64,000 nucleotides of DNA, taken from Hyaloperonospora brassicae. Taxonomy: Eukaryota > Oomycota > Peronosporomycetes > Peronosporales > Peronosporaceae. Each line of letters starts with the position of its first letter. Within the stretch, counting starts at the first letter, position 1. Both the position numbers and the translations under genes were made by a program. The stretch is from the NCBI GenBank assembly GCA_947650285.1, contig CANTFL010000650.1, positions 1 through 64,000 on the forward strand. Reading direction: 5' to 3'. Under the pieces are notes generated by a model. That model was not told the DNA's origin and did no database searches. It was given only the letters and a program-made list of their open reading frames with translations. Shown here in pieces: positions 1-12,210 of this stretch.

Positions 1-3000
1 GCTGCTCGAGTGATACGCTACAGCACAGCAGCGTGGTGCAAAGCAAGGCAATGCAACGTCGGTTGGCAACCAGCCACTCGAGACCATCATTTACGTAGCT
101 CGCATCCACACTTCACGCAGTTTTCGCACCAAGAGAAATACGCGCACGGCTTTGCAAGATACTTCAATGTCGTTTGCGGACCACCACAGTGCCAACGTGC
201 CCCGGATACCAGCTCATGCTAGAGAAGTCGTGGCCTCAGCTCTCAAGCGGACAAAGACAATCATAGCAATGAAACAATCACATGGCGATGAAGAGTTACT
301 TGCTTGCAACGCCACCGGGAAGGAAGCTTGTACACTGCAAAGTTTCCACCTCTTCTTTTCCAACACGTACACAAACAGATCTCCTCAGTCTTGGTGCCGC
401 GGATGCTCTCCAGGAGTTCGTGTCGCTGCTGCTCGAGTGATACGCTACAGCACAGCAGCGTGGTGCAAAGCAAGGCAATGCAACGTCGGTTGGCAACCAG
501 CCACTCGAGACCATCATTTACGTAGCTCGCATCCACTCTTCACGCAGTTTTCGCACCAAGAGAAATACGCGCACGGCTTTGCAAGATACTTCAATGTCGT
601 TTGCGGACCACCACAGTGCCAACGTGTTCCGGATGCCATCTCATGCTAGAGAAGTAGTGGCCTCCGCTCTCTCAAGCGGATGGAGGCAATCCTAGCGATG
701 AGACAATCACTGGCGATGATGAGTTACTTGCTTGCAACGCCACCGGGAAGGAAGCTTGTACGCTGCAAAGTTTCCACCTCTTCTTTTCCAACACGTACAC
801 AAACAGATCTCCTCGTCTTGGCGCCGCGGATGCTCTCCAGGAGTTCGTGTCGCTGCTGCTCGAGTGATACGCTACAGCACAGTAGCGTGGTGCAAAGCAA
901 GGCAATGCAACGTCGGTTGGCAACCAGCCACCCGAGACCATCATTTACGTAGCTCGCATCCACTCTTCGCGCAGTTTTCGCACCGAGAGAAATGCGTGCA
1001 CGGCTTTGCAAGATACTTCAACGTCGTTTGCGGACCACCACAGTGCCAACGTGTACTGGATACCAGCATCATGCTAGAGAAGTCGTGGCCTCAGCTCTCA
1101 AGCGGACAAAGACAATCATAGCAATGAAACAATCACACGGCGATGAAGAGTCTACTTGCTTGCAACGCCACCGGGAAGGAAGCTTGTTCGCTACAAAGTC
1201 TCCACCTATTCTTTTCCAACACGTACACAAACAGATCTCCTCAGGCTTGGCGCCGCGGATGCTCTCCAGGAGTTCGTGTCGCTGCTGCTCGAGTGATACG
1301 CTACAGCACAGCAGCGTGGTGCAAAGCAAGGCAATGCAACGTCGGTTGGCAACCAGCCACTCGAGACCATCATTTACGTAGCTCGCATCCACTCTTCGCG
1401 CAGTTTTCGCACCGAGAGAAATGCGCGCACGGCTTTGCAAGATACTTCAACGTCGTTTGCGGACCACCACAGTGCCAACATGCCCCGGATACCAGCTCAT
1501 GCTAGAGAAGTCGTGGCCTCAGCCTCTCAAGCGGACAAAGACAATCATAGCAATGAAACAATCACATGGCGATGAAGAGTCTACTTGCTTGCAACGCCAC
1601 CGGGAAGGAAGCTTGTACGCTGCAAAGTTTCCACCTCTTCTTTTCCAACACGTACACAAACAGATCTCCTCGTCTTGGCGCCGCGGATGCTCTCCAGGAG
1701 TTCGTGTCGCTGCTATTCGAGTGATACGCTACAGCACAGCAGCGTGGTGCAAAGCAAGGCAATGCAACGTCGGTTGGCAACCAGCCACCCGAGACCATCA
1801 TTTACGTAGCTCGCATCCACTCTTCGCGCAGTTTTCGCACCGAGAGAAATGCGTGCACGGCTTTGCAAGATACTTCAACGTCGTTTGCGGACCACCACAG
1901 TGCCAACATGCCCCGGATACCAGCTCATGCTAGAGAAGCAGTGGACTCAGCTCTCTCTAGCGGAAGTAGACAATCACACGGCGATGAATCAATCACGCCG
2001 ATGACGAGTCTACTTGCTCGCAACGCCAATGGGAAGGAAGCTTGTTCGCTATAAAGTTTCCACCTCTTCTTTTCCAACACCTACACAAACAGATCTCCTC
2101 GTATTGGCGCCGCTGATGCTCTCCAGGAGTTCGTGTCGCTGCTGCTCGAGTGATACGCTACAGCACAGTAGCGTGGTGCAAAGCAAGGCAATGCAACGCG
2201 GCACCGCCACTCGAGACCATCATTTACGTAGCTCGCATCCACACTTCACGCAGTTTTCGCACCAAGAGAAATACGCGCACGGCTTTGCAAGATACTTCAA
2301 TGTCGTTTGCGGACCACCACAGTGGCAACGTGTTCCGGATGCCATCTCAAGCTAGAGAAGTAGTGGCCTCAGCTCTCAAGCGGATGGGGGCAATCCTAGC
2401 GATGAGACAATCTTGGCGATGATGAGTTAGTTGCTCGCAACGCCACCGGGAAGGAAGCTAGTACCCTGCAGAGTTTCCACCTATTCTTTTCCAACACGTA
2501 CACAAACAGATCTCCTCGTCTTGGCGCCGCGGATGCTCTCCAGGAGTTCGTGTCGCTGTTGCTTGAGTGATACGCTACAGCACAGTAGCGTGGTGCAAAG
2601 CAAGGCAATGCAACGTCGGTTGGCAACCAGCCACCCGAGACCATCATTTACGTAGCTCGCATCCACTCTTCGCGCAGTTTTCGCACCGAGAGAAATGCGC
2701 GCACGGCTTTGCAAGATACTTCAACGTCGTTTGCGGACCACCACAGTGCCAACATGCCCCGGATACCAGCTCATGCTAGAGAAGCAGTGGACTCAGCTCT
2801 CTCTAGCGGAAGTAGACAATCACACGGCGATGAATCAATCACGCCGATGACGAGTCTACTTGCTCGCAACGCCAATGGGAAGGAAGCTTGTTCGCTATAA
2901 AGTTTCCACCTCTTTTTTTCCAACACGTACACAAACAGATCTCCTCGTATTGGCGCCGCTGATGCTCTCCAGGAGTTCGTGTCGCTGCTGCTCGAGTGAT

Positions 3001-6000
3001 ACGCTACAGCACAGTAGCGTGGTGCAAAGCAAGGCAATGCCACTCGAGACCATCATTTACGTAGCTAGCATCCACACTTCACGCAGTTCTATGCAGAGAA
3101 GTCGTGGCCTGAGCTCTCAAGCGGACAAAGACAATCATAGCAATGAAACAATCACACGGCGATGAAGAGTCTACTTGCTTGCAACGCCACCGGGAAGGAA
3201 GCTTGTGCACTCGAAAGTCTCCACCTATTCTTTTCCAACACGTACACAAACAGATCTCCTCCGTCATGGCGCCGCGGATGCTCTCCAGGAGTTTGTGTCC
3301 GCTGCTATTCGAGTGATACGCTACAGCACAGCAGCGTGGTGCAAAGCAAGGCAATGCAACGTCGGTTGGCAACCAGCCACTCGATACCATCATTTACGTA
3401 GCTCGCATCCACTCTTCGCGCAGTTTTCGCACCAAGAGAAATACGCGCACGGCTTTGCAAGATACTTCAATGTCGTTTGCGGACCACCACAGTGCCAACA
3501 TGCCCCGGATACCAGCTTATGCTAGAGAAGTCGTGGCCTGAGCTCTCAAGCGGACAAAGACAATCATAGCAATGAAACAATCACATGGCGATGAAGAGTT
3601 ACTTGCTTGCAACGCCACCGGGAAGGAAGCTTGCACGCTGCAAAGTTTCCACCTCTTTCTTTTCCAACACGTACACAAACAGATCTCCTCAGGCTTGGTG
3701 CCGCGGATGCTCTCCAGGAGTTCGTGTCGCTGCTGCTCGAGTGATACGCTACAGCACAGTAGCGTGGTGCAAAGCAAGGCAATGCAACGTCGGTTGGCAA
3801 CCAGCCACCCGAGACCATCATTTACGTAGCTCGCATCCACTCTTCGCGCAGTTTTCGCACCGAGAGAAATGCGTGCACGGCTTTGCAAGATACTTCAACG
3901 TCGTTTGCGGACCACCACAGTGCCAACATGCCCCGGATACCAGCTCATGCTAGAGAAGCAGTGGACTCAGCTCTCTCTAGCGGAAGTAGACAATCACACG
4001 GCGATGAATCAATCACGCCGATGACGAGTCTACTTGCTCGCAACGCCAATGGGAAGGAAGCTTGTTCGCTATAAAGTTTCCACCTCTTCTTTTCCAACAC
4101 GTACACAAACAGATCTCCTCGTATTGGCGCCGCGGATGCTCTCCAGGAGTTCGTGTCGCTGCTGCTCGAGTGATACGCTACAGCACAGTAGCGTGGTGCA
4201 AAGCAAGGCAATAGGGGAGCCACTCGAGACCATCATTTACGTAGCTCGCATCCACACTTCACGCAGTTCTATGCTAGAGAAGTCGTGGCCTGAGCTCTCA
4301 AGCGGACAAAGACAATCATAGCAATGAAACAATCACACGGCGATGAAGAGTTACTTGCTTGCAACGCCACCGGGAAGGAAGCTTGTGCACTCGAAAGTCT
4401 CCACCTATTCTTTTCCAACACGTACACAAACAGATCTCCTCCGTCTTGGCGCCGCGGATGCTCTCCAGGAGTTTGTGTCGCTGCTATTCGAGTGATACGC
4501 TACAGCACAGCAGCGTGGTGCAAAGCAAGGCAATGCAACGTCGGTTGGCAACCAGCCACCCGAGACCATCATTTACGTAGCTCGCATCCACTCTTCGCGC
4601 AGTTTTCGCACCAAGAGAAATGCGTGCACGGCTTTGCAAGATACTTCAACGTCGTTTGCGGACCACCACAGTGCCAACATGCCCCGGATACCAGCTCATG
4701 CTAGAGAAGCAGTGGACTCAGCTCTCTCAAGCGGAAGTAGACAATCACACGGCGATGAATCAATCACGCCGATGACGAGTCTACTTGCTCGCAACGCCAA
4801 TGGGAAGGAAGCTTGTTCGCTATAAAGTTTCCACCTCTTCTTTTCCAACACGTACACAAACAGATCTCCTCGTATTGGCGCCGCGGATGCTCTCCAGGAG
4901 TTCGTGTCGCTGCTGCTCGAGTGATACGCTACAGCACAGTAGCGTGGTGCAAAGCAAGGCAATGCCACTCGAGACCATCATTTACGTAGCTAGCATCCAC
5001 ACTTCACGCAGTTCTATGCAGAGAAGTCGTGGCCTGAGCTCTCAAGCGGACAAAGACAATCATAGCAATGAAACAATCACACGGCGATGAAGAGTTACTT
5101 GCTTGCAACGCCACCGGGAAAGAAGCTTGTGCACTCGAAAGCCTCCACCTATTCTTTTCCAACACGTACACAAACAGATCTCCTCAGGCTTGGTGCCGCG
5201 GATGCTATTAATGACTTCGTGTCCGCTGCTCGAGTGAATACGCTACACCACAGCAGCGTGGTGCATAGCAAGGCAATGCAACGTCGGTTATCAACCGGCC
5301 ACTCGAGACCATCATTTACGTAGCTCGCATCCACACTTCACGCAGTTTTCGCACCAAGAGAAATACGCGCACGGCTTTGCAAGATACTTCAATGTCGTTT
5401 GCGGACCACCACAGTGCCAACGTGTCCCGGATACCAGCTCATGCTAGAGAAGTAGTGGCCTCAGCCTCTCAAGCGGATAGAGACAATCATAGCAATGAAA
5501 CAATCACTTGGCGATGAAGAGTTACTTGCTCGCAACGCCACCGGGAAGGAAGCTTGTACCCTGCAAAGTTTCCACCTCTTCTTTTCCAACACGTACACAA
5601 ACAGATCTCCTCGTCTTGGCGCCGCGGATGCTCTCCAGGAGTTCGTGTCGCTGCTGCTCGAGTGATACGCTACAGCACAGTAGCGTGGTGCAAAGCAAGG
5701 CAATGCAACGTCGGTTGGCAACCAGCCACCCGAGACCATCATTTACGTAGCTCGCATCCACTCTTCGCGCAGTTTTCGCACCGAGAGAAATGCGTGCACG
5801 GCTTTGCAAGATACTTCAACGTCGTTTGCGGACCACCACAGTGCCAACATGCCCCGGATACCAGCTCATGCTAGAGAAGCAGTGGACTCAGCTCTCTCTA
5901 GCGGAAGTAGACAATCACACGGCGATGAATCAATCACGCCGATGACGAGTCTACTTGCTCGCAACGCCAATGGGAAGGAAGCTTGTTCGCTATAAAGTTT

Positions 6001-8751
6001 CCACCTCTTTTTTCCAACACGTACACAAACAGATCTCCTCGTATTGGCGCCGCTGATGCTCTCCAGGAGTTCGTGTCGCTGCTGCTCGAGTGATACGCTA
6101 CAGCACAGTAGCGTGGTGCAAAGCAAGGCAATGCCACTCGAGACCATCATTTACGTAGCTAGCATCCACACTTCACGCAGTTCTATGCAGAGAAGTCGTG
6201 GCCTGAGCTCTCAAGCGGACAAAGACAATCATAGCAATGAAACAATCACACGGCGATGAAGAGTCTACTTGCTTGCAACGCCACCGGGAAGGAAGCTTGT
6301 TCGCTACAAAGTCTCCACCTATTCTTTTCCAACACGTACACAAACAGATCTCCTCCGGCTTGGCGCCGCGGATGCTCTCCAGGAGTTTGTGTCGCTGCTA
6401 TTCGAGTGATACGCTACAGCACAGCAGCGTGGTGCAAAGCAAGGCAATGCAACGTCGGTTGGCAACCAGCCACTCGAGACCATCATTTACGTAGCTCGCA
6501 TCCACTACTTCGCGCAGTTTTCGCACCAAGAGAAATACGCGCACGGCTTTGCAAGATACTTCAATGTCGTTTGCGGACCACCACAGTGCCAACGTGCCCC
6601 GGATACCAGCATCATGCTAGAGAAGTCGTGGCCTCAGCTCTCAAGCGGACAAAGACAATCATAGCAATGAAACAATCACACGGCGATGAAGAGTCTACTT
6701 GCTTGCAACGCCACCGGGAAGGAAGCTTGTACGCTGCAAAGTTTCCACCTCTTCTTTTCCAACACGTACACAAACAGATCTCCTCGTCTTGGTGCCGCGG
6801 ATGCTCTCCAGGAGTTCGTGTCGCTGCTATTCGAGTGATACGCTACAGCACAGCAGCGTGGTGCAAAGCAAGGCAATGCAACGTCGGTTGGCAACCAGCC
6901 ACCCGAGACCATCATTTACGTAGCTCGCATCCACTCTTCGCGCAGTTTTCGCACCGAGAGAAATGCGTGCACGGCTTTGCAAGATACTTCAACGTCGTTT
7001 GCGGACCACCACAGTGCCAACATGCCCCGGATACCAGCTCATGCTAGAGAAGCAGTGGACTCAGCTCTCTCTAGCGGAAGTAGACAATCACACGGCGATG
7101 AATCAATCACGCCGATGACGAGTCTACTTGCTCGCAACGCCAATGGGAAGGAAGCTTGTTCGCTATAAAGTTTCCACCTCTTCTTTTCCAACACGTACAC
7201 AAACAGATCTCCTCGTATTGGCGCCGCTGATGCTCTCCAGGAGTTCGTGTCGCTGCTGCTCGAGTGATACGCTACAGCACAGTAGCGTGGTGCAAAGCAA
7301 GGCAATGCCACTCGAGACCATCATTTACGTAGCTAGCATCCACACTTCACGCAGTTCTATGCAGAGAAGTCGTGGCCTGAGCTCTCAAGCGGACAAAGAC
7401 AATCATAGCAATGAAACAATCACACGGCGATGAAGAGTTACTTGCTTGCAACGCCACCGGGAAAGAAGCTTGTGCACTCGAAAGCCTCCACCTATTCTTT
7501 TCCAACACGTACACAAACAGATCTCCTCAGGCTTGGTGCCGCGGATGCTATTAATGACTTCGTGTCCGCTGCTCGAGTGAATACGCTACACCACAGCAGC
7601 GTGGTGCATAGCAAGGCAATGCAACGTCGGTTATCAACCGGCCACTCGAGACCATCATTTACGTAGCTCGCATCCACACTTCACGCAGTTTTCGCACCAA
7701 GAGAAATACGCGCACGGCTTTGCAAGATACTTCAATGTCGTTTGCGGACCACCACAGTGGCAACGTGTTCCGGATGCCATCTCAAGCTAGAGAAGTAGTG
7801 GCCTCCGCTCTCTCAAGCGGATGGAGGCAATCCTAGCGATGAGACAATCTTGGCGATGATGAGTTAGTTGCTCGCAACGCCACCGGGAAGGAAGCTAGTA
7901 CCCTGCAGAGTTTCCACCTATTCTTTTCCAACACGTACACAAACAGATCTCCTCGTCTTGGCGCCGCGGATGCTCTCCAGGAGTTCGTGTCGCTGTTGCT
8001 TGAGTGATACGCTACAGCACAGTAGCGTGGTGCAAAGCAAGGCAATGCAACGTCGGTTGGCAACCAGCCACCCGAGACCATCATTTACGTAGCTCGCATC
8101 CACTCTTCGCGCAGTTTTCGCACCGAGAGAAATGCGTGCACGGCTTTGCAAGATACTTCAACGTCGTTTGCGGACCACCACAGTGCCAACGTGCCCCGGA
8201 TACCAGCTCATGCTAGAGAAGTCAGTGGCCTCAGCTCTCTCAAGCGGACAGTAGACAATCATACGGCGATGAATCAATCACGCGCGATGACGAGTCTACT
8301 TGCTCGCAACGCCACTGGGAAGGAAGCTTGTTCGCTATAAAGTTTCCACCTCTTCTTTTCCAACACGTACACAAACAGATCTCCTCGTATTGGCGCCGCG
8401 GATGCTCTCCAGGAGTTCGTGTCGCTGCTGCTCGAGTGATACGCTACAGCACAGTAGCGTGGTGCAAAGCAAGGCAATGCAAGCCACTCGAGACCATCAT
8501 TTACGTAGCTAGCATCCACACTTCACGCAGTTCTATGCTAGAGAAGTCGTGGCCTGAGCTCTCAAGCGGACAAAGACAATCATAGCAATGAAACAATCAC
8601 ACGGCGATGAAGAGTTACTTGCTTGCAACGCCACCGGGAAAGAAGCTTGTGCACTCGAAAGCCTCCACCTATTCTTTTCCAACACGTACACAAACAGATC
8701 TCCTCAGGCTTGGTGCCGCGGATGCTATTAATGACTTCGTGTCCGCTGCTC
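1..8751. repeat. Tandem satellite array, ~427-430 bp unit
   Basis: About 22 head-to-tail units. Using the string GCTGCTCGAG (or the variants GCTATTCGAG and GTTGCTTGAG) as phase marker, units begin at 1, 428, 855, 1284, 1712, 2141, 2558, 2987, 3304, 3732, 4161, 4483, 4912, 5225, 5653, 6081, 6397, 6827, 7255, 7568, 7995 and 8427, with a last partial repeat of the marker at about 8745. Full units are 427-432 bp (one of 417) and short ones 313-322 bp. The array is cut by the left window edge and stops sharply at 8751. Many open frames cross it in nearly all frames, but 427-429 bp is not a constant multiple of three and different frames are open in different units, so a protein is not supported. 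It is more G+C-rich than most of the window. No function can be read from the sequence; it behaves like satellite DNA maintained by unequal exchange. Confidence 0.95.
2558..8745. repeat. Higher-order (long-long-short) organisation of the satellite
   Basis: Unit lengths from 2558 run 429, 317, 428, 429, 322, 429, 313, 428, 428, 316, 430, 428, 313, 427, 432, 318. This is mostly a long-long-short pattern with a period of about 1171-1179 bp, interrupted by two long-short pairs. Short units lack about 20 bp near their start (after GCAAGGCAATGC) and roughly 90 bp further on (after CACGCAGTTC). The variant GCTATTAATGACTTCG sits at 5204, 7547 and 8724. The first two are exactly 2343 bp apart, twice the higher-order period. 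The first 2.5 kb contains only full-length units. Shared private variants at fixed spacing are the usual mark of amplification of multi-unit blocks by unequal crossing-over. Confidence 0.85.
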
Positions 8752-9256
8752 TGGCTCATGGCGGGTTAGCTAAGCCATACCCAGGATGAGATCGTATCTC
8801 GAATCTAAATTGAGGACAAGACAGCGTCCAATGCTGTCAAAGTCCAAAAACTTCACACCTAAGTTCAACGGAACTTTAGGCACCGTGACGCGACTACCAG
8901 TCGCTAAAATAACGGTGATTGAATCACCCTCATGCGCTTTGAGCGCTTCAGCGTATCAAAGACTTCCTCAAGGGAACGGTGTCGAGCATAATTGCATGAT
9001 GCTCCGGATCGATGAGGATCGACCAATTCTTTTCAAAGCCTTTAATCTTTGCCTCGGCGACTAACAAGCCAGGCTTGTATCCATGCTCTGTGCTGGTGGT
9101 CACATAGCTCGGTGGGGCTAAGCCCTGTTTCACTCTACCTCGTAGAGAAGCAACAGAACTCAATTCTACCCCAGTAGGGCGCCCCGCACCTACTCTGGTG
9201 TCGACGTTTCCCCGTGCCATACCAGGTTTCTGGTTGTGGCTGGGGTTTCGACCCAT
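8752..9256 (-). pseudogene. gypsy aspartic protease (start of Pol), broken
   Basis: The frame beginning near 9256 runs through a segment reading VAEAKIKGFEKNWSILID, a typical lead-in to the retropepsin active site. Immediately after the catalytic Asp codon (9008-9010) one base is missing, so the D-S/T-G-A triad is out of frame; the following bases still spell the expected residues in the next frame. The frame changes again near 8950, after which AEALKAHEGDS and, further on, SRYDLILGMA (the conserved end of these proteases) are readable. An in-frame TAG at 8770-8772 replaces the conserved Trp of the GMAWL motif. Homology ends at a Pro codon at 8752-8754, directly against the satellite. Identity as a gypsy protease is firm; it cannot be active. 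Confidence 0.85.
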
Positions 9257-10225
9257 GTGAGTAGGTTCGTTGCTTACGCAAAGGACAAGTGAGACGCAAG
9301 TGTTTAGTGATTCCGCACATATAACAGCATTTCACTTCCTGTCGTTGCTCTGTAACATGAAGCTCTGCTTCACCTTCATCTTCAGCATGGCTGATATCCA
9401 TCTTTTCTGGATTACAGTAAGCAGAGGTGCTCGCAGAGGTCGTCCTCGCAAAGCTTGGGTTGTACCCATTCCAATTAAGTCTGGCCGACTTGAAGTTGTG
9501 CTCAGTATTTTGAACGATGCTAACAGCCTCCTCAAAAGTAGAGCGATGGACTCGAAACACCTCGGTCCTAGCAACGCCAGTGCGGAGACCTTCCATGAAG
9601 AGACAGTCACATAGACTGTCTCAGAGAGAGGGTCAGACTGCATAGCAGCCATCAGAGTTTATAACTTCTGGACATAGTCTGTTAGCTCATTCTTACCCTG
9701 ACGGGTAGCCAAGAAGCGTGAGCGCACGCGATAGGCCTGGTAAGGCGGCGAGAAAACTCGCAATAGATCTAACTTATGCGAATCCCATGTGGGAAACGCC
9801 AAGTCAACCGACGTGCCACATTTCAGAGCCCACTCTCTAGCTCTTCCATCGAGCTTGGAGATGGCCAGCGAGACCCGCTGATACTCCAGTGAGATAAGGC
9901 CAGAGCTCATGGCCATCTCAATCTCACGGATCCAGAGGGTCAGGTTTCCCCCCACCTTCCCGGAGTAGTGTTAAGTCCACTCTAAGGGGACGAGGCTTAT
10001 CCTCTTCAGTTGGTATCGCCACGTAGCGTGTTGGCATAGCCGACGCTACTTTGTTTTGAATCTGCCCTAAAAAGGCCGTTACATACTGCATGAAGGCCTC
10101 GACTCGATCATTGAGCACATCGGAACTTGTGCAGCTAGAAACTCAACATAGTCATGGCCTACAGCCACGGTCAGCTTCTCAAGCGCGACCTTTTGAGGCT
10201 CAGAGAGGGGTGTGGATTGCTCCAT
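9135..10225 (-). pseudogene. gypsy Gag polyprotein, broken
   Basis: The start is taken as the ATG at 10223-10225, which opens MEQSTPLSEPQKVALEKL and lies about 60 bp inside the probable LTR. A frameshift near 10120 leads to VLNDRVEAFMQYVTAFLG. Another near 9955 leads to the Gag core (9659-9955), with WIREIEMA and the helix GRAREWALKCG characteristic of the retrotransposon Gag family. A stop at 9659-9661 interrupts the frame after YVQKL, and a shift near 9600 leads to the last segment. That segment contains a CCHC knuckle, CYMCGITKHLRLTC (C-X2-C-X4-H-X4-C), for nucleic-acid binding. At least four lesions are visible. The original role would be assembly of the retrotransposon particle. Confidence 0.85.
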
Positions 10226-10284
10226 CCTCACAGAGGATCAGTCGTTACAGACTCAGGTGCAGATTGACTACGAGTGCTACCAAG

Positions 10285-10816
10285 TGTAGCAGAGCTACAC
10301 AGGTCCTTAAGTCATAGAAATAATTAACGCTCAATGAGCAACATTAATTCTACGAACCCGACTCAAAACGTCAACAGCTCCATAAGCTAAGGTTTGGTTC
10401 AAAGAACCCGACTCGAAGAGTCAACAAACTCAGAGAGCTTACGGTCGCTATTCCAGGGGGACCAAACGACTCAAAGAATCACACGCACTGAGTGCACAAG
10501 GAGTAGCTGCCTTAACAAGGCGTTGCTACTTCCTTACATCGCGAGACGCCTCAGAGAGGCACGTGTCATTTGTTGATCAAAATCGGAACTGGTTTTTTCC
10601 CCTTCTTTTCACCTAAAAGAACACCGTAGAACAAAGTAAAAACTAACTACTCGCTAATGTCCTGGGTAAATCTATTAAAAGATCTCGTAATCAATTGTTG
10701 AGAGACATCAGTCTTCAAGAATTGTTACTTGTGTTCTAATATTACTTTAAAGGGGATCATCCCTTGTGTGTACCACACCTATTATCGACTACCAGTTGAC
10801 GTGTAACCCCGTTACA
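10285..10816 (-). repeat. Probable LTR of the gypsy element
   Basis: Boundaries are inferred. On the minus strand the interval would start TGTAAC and end GCTACA, a TG...CA structure with terminal inverted bases matching 5 of 6. It lies immediately before the leader and Gag start, at a usual LTR size (532 bp). Just inside it the minus strand reads TTGGTAGCACTCG, which could be a degraded tRNA primer-binding site but is too weak to name the tRNA. A second LTR is not in the window, so the boundaries and the target-site duplication cannot be confirmed. Parts of it also match DNA next to the older copy (for example TCAAGAATTGTTACTTG at about 10716 against a similar string at about 32634). Confidence 0.5.
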
Positions 10817-12210
10817 GATCCGCGCATAGACTTTCACTTAATGGAGCTCGCCCAAATCAACAGCGATAACCCGGTTCGACCAGCATGACGTGATGAATGA
10901 TGACGTCGACGCAACCACACTTGCGTTTAGTATAATTTCCGTTCCAGCCGTTCTTTCAGTGCCAATGCTGGATTACGATCATGTCGGCCCATGATGCAGA
11001 TTTCTCTGACCCCAAAGACGTGCTGAAGTAGATGTGAGCTAATCGATCTCGTCCTGGCTGCGTACATGATATTCTTGGATCATCTAGGATATCGGGCATT
11101 CGTGGACAAAGGTTCGCCTCCATTCAGCGATCCACGTAAACTTCAACTTGTCCCTGATATTATTATTGACATTTTGAGTTTCTATCCGTTGAGCCAAAAA
11201 ATATTCCAATGTCCACATCTCACGGCTCCCTTTTGTCCTCGCTCTGAATAAACTTATGACGGCCATAAGCATCAGGTAGAACAAGGGACCGTGTTTAGAG
11301 AGGTGACCTAGACATAGGAATGGATATGCCCCTAGAAACAGTGAGCGTACTCTAGTGCCTTGTGCTTAAACACACTAGAAAGAACGCGCAATCTTAAACC
11401 ACCTTAAGGTATCGGCAGGTGTATTATAGGCTGCACGATAACGAGCCACAGTTGTAAGCGCAGCGAGGTGAGAACAAGACGGTTGAAAGTATTGTCCTCT
11501 GTATTGTCCTTCTAATCAATTTGCCATTTGACATTCGTCATCGTATACACCTGCGCAGATACTGTGTCATGGCAATCGAGATTTAGTGCCTACATGTCAC
11601 ATTTTTAAATTCGGACCTTCTTCGCAAGCGTTACTTCGCAGCCATGCCCAGTCATCGCGAGTGCCGGTGAGCGCTGGTACCTTGTAAAAGGCCGGACTTG
11701 CAAATGTAAAACTCTAATCATCTTCCCACTTCTTTTTTATATCGGTTGTTCTTGTGTGATATGCTTTTGACCGTCAATGTAGACATCTACGTCGCCAAGC
11801 CGCTGTCCAGATTTCCAAAAATTGATCATTGAGGACACAAAGGAGCTCATTTGGATAACGCAAGCTCTGGACAATGGACAATATCCCCCTCGGCTCACGC
11901 TGTGCCACCGTGATCTATTACTCGGTGCTTCTACGTACAAGGTTAAACGCAATCAAAGCTGACGACGCTCAACCCTCGTCATGTGTGAGTCGTAGGTGGG
12001 GTCGAGATGCGCAGGTAGTTTCATTATCCTGAGATAAAGGTTAGGGACCGAAATTCGACATCAGCGCCTTCTTATCGCTGGCATGTACGTCTTCTTTTGT
12101 GCGCATATGTAGCCTAACTTATTCTTCATCTACTGAAGTTGTTTAATGCGCTCGTTTTGAGATTTGGGCCGATCACACGTGTCGCGAGGTGTGGGGACTA
12201 ACTCGGGCTG
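10817..12210. other. No intact gene; weak minus-strand coding-like fragments
   Basis: No feature is recognised. Two minus-strand frames, about 11084-11284 (contains EYFLAQRIETQN) and 11737-11952 (contains GQRLGDVDVYIDGQ), have amino-acid usage that looks more like decayed coding sequence than chance. They could be extensions of the broken gene that starts upstream on the same strand, but I recognise no domain in either. Confidence 0.35.

Larger units (their letters stand above)
8752..10816 (-). mobile_element. Ty3/gypsy LTR retrotransposon, 5' part, decayed and truncated
   Basis: Reading the minus strand from high to low coordinates, the order is a probable LTR (10285-10816), a Gag start at 10225, a retrotransposon Gag core, a CCHC zinc knuckle and an aspartic-protease domain. 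It ends abruptly inside the protease downstream region at 8752, where the satellite begins. Reverse transcriptase, RNase H, integrase and the second LTR are absent, so the element is truncated. The domain order and the Gag and protease motifs are those of Ty3/gypsy elements. Several frameshifts and stops make it non-functional. An older copy of the same stretch lies at about 30721-32760 on the same strand. Confidence 0.88.

Noticed and set aside
6256..7047. 263-codon open frame within the satellite
   Set aside because: It spans two satellite units in one frame only by chance. Other units open different frames, and unit length is not a multiple of three.
1..8751. Possible CRISPR-like or gene-family array
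   Set aside because: The entire ~428-bp unit is repeated without unique spacers, and no conserved single reading frame exists.
8786..9064. Plus-strand 92-codon frame
   Set aside because: It is the antisense shadow of the gypsy protease, whose motifs are clear on the minus strand.
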